A stretch of 12,297 nt of DNA from Fimbriimonadaceae bacterium (GTDB lineage Bacteria > Armatimonadota > Fimbriimonadia > Fimbriimonadales > Fimbriimonadaceae), in assembly GCA_020849075.1 (NCBI GenBank), contig JADLGZ010000113.1, positions 1 to 12,297 on the forward strand, written 5' to 3'. The position numbers were made by a program, and so were the translations under genes. Under the pieces are notes generated by a model that saw only the letters and a program-made list of their open reading frames with translations, had not been told where the DNA came from and did no database searches. Positions 1 through 6,628 of the stretch are shown piece by piece. The first letter of the stretch is position 1. Each line of letters begins with the position of its first letter.

Positions 1-1
1 C

Positions 2-196
2 CAAGCGATTGGTAATGCAACGATGCAGAACGGTGACGTGGACAACTCAGGCGAAGTAGATGCGGCTGATATTGATCAAGTCATATCTGCGTTCGGCAAT
101 ATGGGCGACAACGTTGAAGACGTTGATGTCTCAGACGAAGTTGATGCGGCTGACATTGATATTGTCATTGCCAACTTCGGCGGCATGGACGACTAA
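2..196 (+). CDS. C-terminal fragment of a secreted protein with a dockerin-like EF-hand pair
   Basis: Partial gene; the 5' end lies outside the window. The frame beginning at base 2 reads through 64 residues to TAA at 194-196. It contains two 28-residue repeats. The first has a calcium-loop pattern D12-x-D14-x-S16-G17-E18-V-D20-x-x-D23 followed by a hydrophobic helix ending AFG. The second has D40-x-D42-x-S44-D45-E46-V-D48-x-x-D51, helix ending NFG, and the protein stops four residues later (GMDD). The repeats are also visible in DNA: 53-76 and 137-160 differ at only two bases. This is the layout of dockerin type I-like tails, which in cellulosome organisms bind cohesins but also occur at the ends of unrelated secreted proteins in Armatimonadota and Planctomycetota. 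The second loop has Asp where Gly is usual, so calcium binding there may be weaker. The function of the missing N-terminal part cannot be judged. Confidence 0.8.
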   Translation, partial: QAIGNATMQNGDVDNSGEVDAADIDQVISAFGNMGDNVEDVDVSDEVDAADIDIVIANFGGMDD

Positions 197-220
197 GTCA
201 GAACCTCCAACTGATCACAA

Positions 221-252
221 GAAGGGCCCCAGGAGAAATCCTGAGGCCCTTC
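221..252. terminator. Hairpin terminator shared by convergent genes
   Basis: GAAGGGCC (221-228) pairs with GGCCCTTC (245-252). The stem continues after one C-A mismatch through C230-G243 and AGGA/TCCT, closed by a GAAA tetraloop (235-238), giving 13 pairs. It lies 25 nt after the stop of the dockerin-tailed gene and 10 nt after the stop of the DUF1854 gene on the other strand, so it can serve both. Neither flank has a long T tract (minus side begins TTGTGATC), so the termination mechanism is inferred. Confidence 0.7.
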
Positions 253-261
253 ACTTGGGGC

Positions 262-744
262 TTAGAGGATAGAGTCGATAAACTTCCGACTTTGCGGATC
301 GAGCTTATCGATATCGGGAACCTCAAAGCGGTTATGGTCAATATCAACAAAGACCAACTGGCGCTCACCGAGCCACTGAGCATTCTCCTGGAGACTCTGA
401 ACGACAAAATCGCGCTGCCCACGCTCGGTGATGACGGTCCAATAGGTTGCGCCGAACTCCACCTTCGCCGAGACGATTTTGTGGACTGTGCTCGTCAAGT
501 AGCGGCGATCGAGCTCGCGTTGGATCACCTCTTGATTCTCTTGGCTCAAGGAATCCACGGCAGGAACGAGAAGCACCTCCTCACCCTTCGAATTCATGAG
601 CCCAAGCAGTTGGCCCGGGTGACTCAAGGGAGCCGCCCAACGAGGTTCGATCTGCACGACACTGTACTGGTCGCCGACAGTCATCCGTAGAACGTCTTTT
701 GGTTCATGAAACAGTTTGATATTGTCTGAGGTTGGGGTAATCAC
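262..744 (-). CDS. DUF1854 family protein, partner of the upstream ABC exporter
   Basis: A 160-residue soluble protein without signal peptide or membrane segment. It has the DUF1854 pattern: RWAAPLSHPGQ (35-45), LDRRYLTSTVHKI (78-90), a WTVITERGQRDF block (102-113), and D-x-D-x-NRFEVPD then KLD near the end (134-149). Length is normal for the family. From memory, public family naming links DUF1854 proteins and their adjacent ABC transporter to cyanophycin metabolism in proteobacteria; the biochemical role is unknown. The start is GTG at 744, overlapping the transporter stop as GTGA (741-744), and a GGAGG sits 7 nt upstream inside the transporter gene, so translation is probably coupled. It is the last gene before the hairpin at 221-252. 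No cyanophycin synthetase or cyanophycinase is in the window, so the pathway is not supported here beyond the pairing. Confidence 0.85.
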   Translation of the reverse strand: MITPTSDNIKLFHEPKDVLRMTVGDQYSVVQIEPRWAAPLSHPGQLLGLMNSKGEEVLLVPAVDSLSQENQEVIQRELDRRYLTSTVHKIVSAKVEFGATYWTVITERGQRDFVVQSLQENAQWLGERQLVFVDIDHNRFEVPDIDKLDPQSRKFIDSIL

Positions 745-2960
745 TTTGCTGCCTCCGCTTGGCCAAGGTCGAATCCAATGATCTCTTGGATCTCGGACTG
801 AGTTTCTACGAGCTTCGAGAACACGCCTTTCTTCTCCATGAGTTCTTCGTGGGTCCCGACTTCCACAATCTTTCCCCGGTCAAGGACGATCAAGCGATCG
901 GCATTCCTGAGCGTGGAGAGACGGTGGGCAATGGCAAAGGTCGTCCGACCGGCTACAAGCCGCCCGATCGCTTCCTGGATTTGCTTTTCGGTCTCGACGT
1001 CAACACTGCTGGTGGCTTCGTCGAGGATAAGAATGCGCGGATCGTGCAAGATCGCACGCGCGATACTGACCCGCTGACGTTCACCGCCGCTTAGCTTTGC
1101 CCCGCGCTCACCCACCATTTGATCGTAGCCGTCGGGCTTCATCATGATGAAGTTGTGGGCATTTGCTGCCCGAGCGGCTTCCACGATCTCTTCCATCGTC
1201 GCGTCCGCTTTGCCGTAAGCGATGTTCTCGGCAACGGTGCCATTAAAGAGGAAGGGTTCTTGCAGAACGATGCCAATTTGCCTACGTAGGTGTTGCAGTT
1301 CGATCTCGCGGTAGTCAAGGCCATCTATCTTAATGGAACCAGAGTCCGGCTCATAGAATCGGGCAATGAGGTTGATCGTTGTTGACTTACCGGCGCCGGA
1401 CTTTCCAACGAGGCCAATCATCTCGCCCGGTTTGGCAACGAAGTTTATGTCCTTCAATACGGGGTTTGACTTGTCGTAGCCGAAGCGGACATCTTCGAAG
1501 TGGACCTCACCCTTGATGTCATGCTGGACGCCATCATCGAGCCGATAGGCTTCCTTCTCCATATCAATGATTTCAAATATCCGGTCGGCCCCGGCCATGG
1601 CACGGCTAAACCAGTTATTGACCGCGGCAAACCACTGGATCGGCCCATAGATCAGCGCAAGGTATGCATGAATTCGGTAGAACTCGCCTAGGGTCAGTTC
1701 CTTTCGGACCACCATCGCACCGCCGACCAGCCAGCATATGATCGTTCCCAGCGAACTGAAGAATAGCATCGCCCCAAAGATGGTGAACCAGCGAGAATCG
1801 GCCTTGACCCCTGCCTCTTGAAGCTCGACATTTCGCTTGGTGAACTTGTGAAACTCACTATCTTCTTTGGCGAAGGCCTTCACGACTCGAATGCCATTGA
1901 GGCTTTCGTTAAGGTGAATGTAGAATCGCGCCCACTTCTGGCCAACCTTATAGAACATCTGGGTCATGGGCTTCCAGAAGCGCACCGCGATCGTGATGAT
2001 TACGGGAATTGGCGCGAGGATGCACAGGGCCAGAAACCAGTTAGTCCAGAAGAGGAAGGCAGAGACGCCGACCAGCATCAGTCCGTTGAGCAGAAAGTAG
2101 GGAACACCTTCAACGAGGAAGCCCCAAACACGATCGGTATCCGTCGTCACCCGCGAAGAGATTGCACCGACTTGCTTCTTATCGAAGTAGGTCAGTTGCA
2201 AGAACTCGATCGCTCGGTACACGGTGGCTCGCAAGTCGGCAGCAATTGAACCGGCCAGCTTCGCTACGATACGGTCCCGTGTGATATTGATGAGCGAGCT
2301 TGTCAGAGCAATACCCACCCACACGCCGATGAGCTGATAAAGAAGCGGATAGTTCGTGTGCCGTTGGAGGACCTCATCAATTAGCCGACCTTGGAGGATC
2401 GGCGGCACGAGGTTCAAGACAGTCGTGAGGAAGGCCAGGGCTGCAAGCGCTATGGCCCAGTACTTGTAGGGGAGCATAAAGCGCGCAATCCGAAGCAAGG
2501 TCTTGCCTCGATCAACACAGGCCGGACAGATGCCATCAACTTCGGGCAAGAGGCGCTTGCACTTTTCGCAATGCGTACGCTGGGGCTTGAGGTTGATTAG
2601 CAGCTCTTCGCCCTTGGCGAGTTGTTCGATTCCTCGCGCGGCTTCGCTGAACCGGGCCGCGATCGTATGGGTATAGCTGATGAGGGCGAGCTTCTCCCCC
2701 TTCTTGGTGGTCACTTCAAGGCGGCCGCCACCAACAACGGGCTCGTTCCGAGCATTGTGGATATCGGCGATTGGAATGGTCGCGCTTAACGCGCCATTCA
2801 TCTCGAGAACACGAACGGACTCTGCATCAACTTCGAGGACGCGCTGACCGTAGTCGCCACTTTCAAGGAGGTCGGCGACAAGGCGGATCAGCGCGCCCGT
2901 ACTACTGGGCTCGGTTTCAGAGGGATTTATGGGTTTAGATTTCATTGGCAAAAAACGCAA
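741..2960 (-). CDS. Fused ABC exporter (membrane domain plus ATPase) with N-terminal extension and zinc ribbon
   Basis: A 739-residue half-transporter of the type I exporter (MsbA/LmrA-like) class, expected to dimerise in the inner membrane. Residues 1-125 form a soluble extension. A zinc-ribbon-like motif follows, C131-x2-C134-x10-C145-x2-C148. About six membrane helices lie between about 165 and 450. The ATPase domain has Walker A GKSGAGKS (519-526), Q-loop Q567, signature LSGGE (623-627), Walker B ILILDE (643-648) and H-loop H679, all intact, so it should hydrolyse ATP. Ordinary exporters lack the first 150 residues, so the extension may be where the DUF1854 partner acts (inference). The start is TTG at 2960, supported by GAGG 6 nt upstream; an ATG at 2945 would begin at MKSKP but its nearest Shine-Dalgarno is 21 nt away. 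The substrate cannot be read from sequence; cyanophycin-linked or peptide export are guesses from family naming. Confidence 0.9.
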   Translation of the reverse strand: MRFLPMKSKPINPSETEPSSTGALIRLVADLLESGDYGQRVLEVDAESVRVLEMNGALSATIPIADIHNARNEPVVGGGRLEVTTKKGEKLALISYTHTIAARFSEAARGIEQLAKGEELLINLKPQRTHCEKCKRLLPEVDGICPACVDRGKTLLRIARFMLPYKYWAIALAALAFLTTVLNLVPPILQGRLIDEVLQRHTNYPLLYQLIGVWVGIALTSSLINITRDRIVAKLAGSIAADLRATVYRAIEFLQLTYFDKKQVGAISSRVTTDTDRVWGFLVEGVPYFLLNGLMLVGVSAFLFWTNWFLALCILAPIPVIITIAVRFWKPMTQMFYKVGQKWARFYIHLNESLNGIRVVKAFAKEDSEFHKFTKRNVELQEAGVKADSRWFTIFGAMLFFSSLGTIICWLVGGAMVVRKELTLGEFYRIHAYLALIYGPIQWFAAVNNWFSRAMAGADRIFEIIDMEKEAYRLDDGVQHDIKGEVHFEDVRFGYDKSNPVLKDINFVAKPGEMIGLVGKSGAGKSTTINLIARFYEPDSGSIKIDGLDYREIELQHLRRQIGIVLQEPFLFNGTVAENIAYGKADATMEEIVEAARAANAHNFIMMKPDGYDQMVGERGAKLSGGERQRVSIARAILHDPRILILDEATSSVDVETEKQIQEAIGRLVAGRTTFAIAHRLSTLRNADRLIVLDRGKIVEVGTHEELMEKKGVFSKLVETQSEIQEIIGFDLGQAEAAK
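752..756 (-). promoter_or_regulatory. Shine-Dalgarno site of the DUF1854 gene
   Basis: GGAGG on the minus strand, 7 nt before the GTG at 744, inside the last codons of the ABC exporter. It supports the GTG start and the coupled arrangement. Confidence 0.75.
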
Positions 2961-2966
2961 GGGACA

Positions 2967-2970
2967 CCTC
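2967..2970 (-). promoter_or_regulatory. Shine-Dalgarno site deciding the TTG start of the ABC exporter
   Basis: GAGG on the minus strand (within AGAGGTG), 6 nt before TTG at 2960. This spacing favours the TTG over the ATG 15 nt downstream. Confidence 0.65.
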
Positions 2971-3050
2971 TGGAATAAACAGGGCGTCGGCTACAAGACA
3001 GGGCCACGAGGCCGATACAAGTCAAAATCTTGCGACTTAACCGGAAACTA

Positions 3051-3135
3051 ACTCCGCCAAGAGTGTTGGGCCCGACCGGTGTGCCGCGAAGATGAATGTG
3101 ATTGAAGGGAACTCTCAGGCGAGTTCCGGCGGAGT
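3051..3135. repeat. Nested inverted repeats, possible structured RNA or operator
   Basis: An inner perfect hairpin GGAACTC (3108-3114), 6-nt loop, GAGTTCC (3121-3127) is directly followed by GGCGGAGT (3128-3135), which is the exact reverse complement of ACTCCGCC at 3051-3058. Together they would form a closed 85-nt structure with an 8-bp outer stem and a 7-bp inner stem. No T tract follows, so it is not an obvious terminator. Both the outer pairing and any function are inferred. Confidence 0.35.
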
Positions 3136-3272
3136 CAGCAAATCATAGGATCGTCAGATTATCCGAGGTCATTAAGAATTGTCAAGAAGAGGTACTTTTG
3201 GTCCAAGACCGGCAGATTTCTCCTGAATCAAGATTTGTGCGGCTAGGCTGTACTAGTTGGGCAAAGTGGGCA

Positions 3273-3278
3273 TATAAT
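3273..3278 (+). promoter_or_regulatory. -10 box (TATAAT) of a leaderless promoter
   Basis: A perfect TATAAT ending 6 nt before the ATG at 3285. There is no -35-like hexamer 16-19 nt upstream and no Shine-Dalgarno in the gap. Transcription would begin at or next to the start codon. Confidence 0.75.
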
Positions 3279-3284
3279 GAGCCT

Positions 3285-4220
3285 ATGAAGTTGATTCTCA
3301 CCAGCGCGCTATGTCTTGCTTGGGCCATGTCATTGGCGAGCTTTGACCTGATGCTCATTCAGGAGGCGACCCCAGTCGGTGGTTTGTACCGGGTGCATCG
3401 CGTTGATCCAGCCAATGGTGTATCTCTAGGGTCGTTCCAGATTGGTCCTGACAGCAAGGGCCTCGCCGCCAGCCAATCCAGGGGAGAGATGTACACGATG
3501 GATGTTAATGGCAACCTGCGTACGTGGGACTACAGCACGGGGGCAATGAAGTCTGTTCGATATGTAGGAACAGGTTTAATTCAAGACTTCATCATTTCTA
3601 ATGATCAGAGCAAGGTGTATTTTGTGAACGGGAGCAATCTTGTCTACTCCTACGACCTCACCACCAATGGCACAGGCACGATCATTAACCAAGCGGGCAC
3701 TCAACTCACGAGGCTGACCCAAGCGGGCAATGGCGATATCTATGCATGCGATATCGCATCGGGCAAATTGGGTCGCTATAACGCGGCTTCGTCCTATTTC
3801 CTTGCATCAACTGAAACCTACTATGGATCAACGGTGGATCAGATGACATATGTTTCTAACGTTTTCCCAGGTTATGGGGCAGTTTACTATGGCTCCGATG
3901 CCACTGCATTTGGTTACAACATTACTGCTGGCGGAAACTTTTATGCCGGGACTGCCTATGGCTTCTCGGTTCAGTACGCGAACACGGCCGACGCGGTCAC
4001 GCAGTCGCATAACGGGGCGTACCTGATCGGATCAGACACCAGCTCGAGTAGCAATGTTCGGGTCGCAGAGATTGATCGTGGTGGCTACATTGTCCGGTCA
4101 AACATGCTCAGTGGGATCAATGGCGTGAAAAAGGTAGCCATCGTCCTCGCGCCAGAACCCGGCACCGTAGCCGCCATTGGCCTAGGAATTGCGGCTCTCC
4201 TCAAGCGACGTCGCAAATAA
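3285..4220 (+). CDS. PEP-CTERM-type exported protein, beta-propeller-like
   Basis: A 311-residue surface protein, predicted exported and sorted by a PEP-CTERM/exosortase-like system. Residues 1-18 are a signal peptide, with likely cleavage SLA|SFD. The mature protein begins SFDLMLI and has a VHRVDPANGVSLGSF block. The body is a run of short beta-strand segments (for example YTMDVNGNLRTWDYSTG and YACDIASGKLGRYNA) resembling propeller blades. The C-terminus is PEP (290-292), a hydrophobic stretch and KRRRK. I chose the ATG at 3285 rather than an in-frame ATG at 3102 because it opens the signal peptide and has a TATAAT exactly 6 nt upstream. The gene at 9013-9984 is a paralogue with the same mature N-terminus. 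The next gene starts 36 nt downstream with its own promoter-like box. Ligand and function are unknown; an exosortase is not in the window. Confidence 0.85.
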   Translation: MKLILTSALCLAWAMSLASFDLMLIQEATPVGGLYRVHRVDPANGVSLGSFQIGPDSKGLAASQSRGEMYTMDVNGNLRTWDYSTGAMKSVRYVGTGLIQDFIISNDQSKVYFVNGSNLVYSYDLTTNGTGTIINQAGTQLTRLTQAGNGDIYACDIASGKLGRYNAASSYFLASTETYYGSTVDQMTYVSNVFPGYGAVYYGSDATAFGYNITAGGNFYAGTAYGFSVQYANTADAVTQSHNGAYLIGSDTSSSSNVRVAEIDRGGYIVRSNMLSGINGVKKVAIVLAPEPGTVAAIGLGIAALLKRRRK

Positions 4221-4244
4221 GACCGCATACACAGCAAAACACCT

Positions 4245-4250
4245 TATACT
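4245..4250 (+). promoter_or_regulatory. -10 box (TATACT) of a leaderless promoter
   Basis: TATACT ending 6 nt before the ATG at 4257, in the 36-bp gap after the PEP-CTERM gene. No Shine-Dalgarno lies between it and the ATG, and no -35 box is seen. Confidence 0.7.
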
Positions 4251-4256
4251 GGGTTT

Positions 4257-6041
4257 ATGATTACGGCGCTCGCTGCCCTCGCTATCGCCTCCTCGGCCGC
4301 TCCGTTTGAATTCACGCCGCCGGCACCAGGCACAAAGACGTACTCCTTTGGCGACAGCGACACGACCCTCAATCGTGTTGACATCAGTTGGAAATGGGAT
4401 AAGACGGCTGTCGCAAAAGTCGATTATTTCCCTTCGCTAAAGTGCGGTAAATGGTGCAAGGGAGAAAAGCATTTTCGACATCGCGATTGCGACACTTCAT
4501 GCGATGTCACCTGTAGAAGGTCGCATCGCTTCGATGATGCTCCGCAGTGGCAACTCTCAGGGATAGCAAACGATGGACCAACACTGAGAAGCGCTCTGGA
4601 GCAATTTGGATACCCTCCAGGATATGCCCATGGCCTTGAAAGTACAGGTTATGACTTGTCGGGCCTCCTCAGAATCTTGAACGATCCAAAGCTTAGGGCA
4701 ACCTGGAACCTCTCCTGCTGGAATGATGACCCATGCACGATTTCAGGACGAACGGTTGACGAGTACGAGTATACGGTCACCATCGAAGTACGCCTCTATC
4801 GGATTAGTCTGATCGGCGAGACGGAATTGCGCACCAATGGCCCGACCGCTCAATTTGCGGCGCGTGTCTTTTTGCTCAACCCCGATACGATTTCACAATC
4901 GGTGAAGTCCGTTTTCTGTAGCTGCGATGTCGTCTTAAATAAGGAGCATTCGTCGGTTCCACTCCAGGCCATTCCGCAAACTGCCGTCACCATAAAGGAG
5001 CCCGACGGGGAAACTCGCGTCGCGACCGGGCCGGAGGTCAAGGCAATGGGCTTCGAAGTCGTCGCAAATGACATGAACCACGCCTCGTTCACCATGACTG
5101 GAACCTGTGCGAATGCTTCTGAAATCTGCATCCCCGCTGGTTGGGAACTTGACTGCACAGATGGAAGCGCACAAGACACTCTGCTCGTGCAAGACCTTCG
5201 TTTTCCCATTCCTCCTCCGCCTCAACCACCGGTCCTCATGGCCTCCACCCTTGCGACGCTTCCGATTAGCGCGTCACCGGTGAAGCTCGACGCCCTCACC
5301 ATGTGCTTAGAGATCGAGAAGAAAGAACCGAATCCAAAACTGAAATACAAGCTGGTTCCTCCGAGGAGTCAAGCGAACGTGTTGAACGCGCGTTTAGCCG
5401 CGGATGGGCGTCGCACAACGATCGGTACTCAAGTGCGAACGTGGATCATCACCGACAACGCTTCCTACGACGCCATCGCCAAACTGCTAGTCCCCGTTCC
5501 TTCGCCCGCCATGTATATTCGCGAACTTTACAATGCCAAGAAGGTTGGCGCAATCGATCCTATTGACAAGAAAGTCGCCGCCATGTACAGCAACGACTTG
5601 CTCACGACCCCGGGCCTCGAAGCCGACGTCATGGATGACTTTGTCAAGGTCAAACTGAGTCACGACAGGGAGGCCACCCTCAAGTGGATCGGCAGTTCAG
5701 CAGGGAAGTCGTGGGCCGAATGGTTCGATAGTGTGCCAGCAGCGACTGTGGCTCCGGCTATGGATCAATTCATTGAGCGGATGTGCCACTCGGGCGACTC
5801 CAGCCTACTCGCTCTGGCGCAAATGCTGACGTCAAATGAGCTCGCTCCGCATCTCACCGATTTGAAGGGCGACTCTATCGGTGCCCTAGTTGCCCGTCTG
5901 ACGCGCCCCTGCGACGCCAAACTCGCCGAAGCACTCGTCCTCGCCTTGGAGAAAACCAAACACCCATCGGCAAAGTTCGCTTTCCTTAATGCAGATAAGG
6001 GCCTAAACAAGAGCCTCAAGGAGCGACTAGAGAAGATCTAA
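4257..6041 (+). CDS. Cys-rich secreted protein of unknown function
   Basis: 594 residues that I do not recognise. Residues 1-15 (ITALAALAIASSAA) look like a short signal peptide with cleavage near A15, although no Arg or Lys precedes the hydrophobic core. The mature N-terminal part (to about 315) has 12 cysteines: a tight cluster C63, C67, C78, C82, C86 among basic and His residues, then C154, C160, a CxC at 221-223, C284, C291 and C300. A Pro-rich linker (318-325, PIPPPPQPP) leads to a second part (330-594) with only three cysteines (350, 510, 552), which looks largely helical after about 400, with HEAT-like alternation. The Cys pattern suggests disulfides or metal binding outside the cytoplasm. 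It starts 36 nt after the PEP-CTERM gene, with its own -10 box. Its stop is 35 nt from the stop of the convergent barrel gene, with no hairpin between. Function unknown. Confidence 0.75.
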   Translation: MITALAALAIASSAAPFEFTPPAPGTKTYSFGDSDTTLNRVDISWKWDKTAVAKVDYFPSLKCGKWCKGEKHFRHRDCDTSCDVTCRRSHRFDDAPQWQLSGIANDGPTLRSALEQFGYPPGYAHGLESTGYDLSGLLRILNDPKLRATWNLSCWNDDPCTISGRTVDEYEYTVTIEVRLYRISLIGETELRTNGPTAQFAARVFLLNPDTISQSVKSVFCSCDVVLNKEHSSVPLQAIPQTAVTIKEPDGETRVATGPEVKAMGFEVVANDMNHASFTMTGTCANASEICIPAGWELDCTDGSAQDTLLVQDLRFPIPPPPQPPVLMASTLATLPISASPVKLDALTMCLEIEKKEPNPKLKYKLVPPRSQANVLNARLAADGRRTTIGTQVRTWIITDNASYDAIAKLLVPVPSPAMYIRELYNAKKVGAIDPIDKKVAAMYSNDLLTTPGLEADVMDDFVKVKLSHDREATLKWIGSSAGKSWAEWFDSVPAATVAPAMDQFIERMCHSGDSSLLALAQMLTSNELAPHLTDLKGDSIGALVARLTRPCDAKLAEALVLALEKTKHPSAKFAFLNADKGLNKSLKERLEKI

Positions 6042-6076
6042 TCATTTCCACGACAACCTCTCCTCCCAACCAAGAA

Positions 6077-6565
6077 CTATCGAATCCCAAACGTCTTGAG
6101 CGGGACGGTAAGCGTCAAAGTTGACGTCCACGCAGGCCTCTGGGACGATCGAAACGGGATTGCATGAACATAGCCGGCGTTGACCGCCACGGAATACCCC
6201 ATACCGCGGTAGAGGGTCGCACGAAGGCCATGCTCGCCGCGCCACGGCCCCAAGAACGCGGTCGAAACCTTGCTGTATGCGGTGTATCGCGAATCCAGCT
6301 TGAAGTTCACCGTCACGCCGAAGATCCACCCTGTGTCCTTAAACACTCGATCATAGCTCTGGGTGTAACCCAAGTTGCCGCTGAGTGACCATCGCCCCAA
6401 ACTCGCGACCGTGTGCGATAAACCGGTCTCGTGTTGCCAACGATTGACGAGGTTGTACTTGATTTTGGTGTAGGCGGCCGCTTCGCGAAGCGCGTGGACC
6501 TTGAGCTCCTGAGCGAAGGTGGGCAGGCCAATCCCGAGGATTACAACGATGGCAAGAAAGCGCAT
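6077..6565 (-). CDS. Small predicted outer-membrane beta-barrel protein
   Basis: 162 residues. Residues 1-18 are a clear signal peptide, with a cleavage-like site TFA|QE. The remainder is made of short amphipathic strands with alternating polar and hydrophobic residues, separated by turns: for example WSLSGNLGYTQSY, GWIFGVTVNFKLD, HGLRATLYRGMGYSVAVNAGYV, and a final WTSTLTLTVPLKTFGIR. The size would suit a barrel of about eight strands. The last residue is Arg, not the common terminal Phe of proteobacterial barrels, so the assembly signal would differ. No Shine-Dalgarno is visible before the ATG at 6565. It lies 63 nt downstream of the phosphatase gene on the same strand, so it may be co-transcribed or use the weak box at 6573-6578. 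I recognise no specific family. Confidence 0.65.
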   Translation of the reverse strand: MRFLAIVVILGIGLPTFAQELKVHALREAAAYTKIKYNLVNRWQHETGLSHTVASLGRWSLSGNLGYTQSYDRVFKDTGWIFGVTVNFKLDSRYTAYSKVSTAFLGPWRGEHGLRATLYRGMGYSVAVNAGYVHAIPFRSSQRPAWTSTLTLTVPLKTFGIR

Positions 6566-6572
6566 TGAATCA

Positions 6573-6578
6573 ATTTTG
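6573..6578 (-). promoter_or_regulatory. Weak -10-like hexamer before the barrel gene
   Basis: CAAAAT on the minus strand, 7 nt before the ATG at 6565, matching TATAAT at four of six positions. It fits the leaderless pattern of neighbouring genes only loosely. Confidence 0.3.
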
Positions 6579-6628
6579 ACATCATTGGGAATGAGCGGAT
6601 GGGGGTCTGGCCAGCCAGAATTGTTGAT

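Larger units (their letters stand above)
2961..3284. other. Divergent intergenic region, 324 bp
   Basis: It lies between the ABC exporter start (minus) and the PEP-CTERM gene start (plus). A reading frame open upstream of 3285 (from 3102) encodes an ordinary-looking extension with no signal peptide before the real secretory start, so I do not count it as coding. Visible contents are the exporter's Shine-Dalgarno, nested inverted repeats at 3051-3135, a small GGCC-ACGA-GGCC dyad at 3002-3013, and the -10 box at 3273-3278. The exporter promoter must be here, but no hexamer pair is convincing. The 324 bp is more than two promoters need. Confidence 0.6.

Noticed and set aside
292..690. A 132-codon plus-strand frame opposite the DUF1854 gene
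   Set aside because: The DUF1854 motifs are on the minus strand, and the gene is coupled to the exporter. The plus frame is a shadow.
3102..3284. N-terminal extension of the PEP-CTERM gene to an ATG at 3102
   Set aside because: It would bury the signal peptide 61 residues inside the protein and place the start upstream of the TATAAT box at 3273.
6606..6619. TCTGGC-CA-GCCAGA dyad after the phosphatase stop, considered as a terminator
   Set aside because: With a realistic loop only five pairs remain, and no T run follows on the minus strand.
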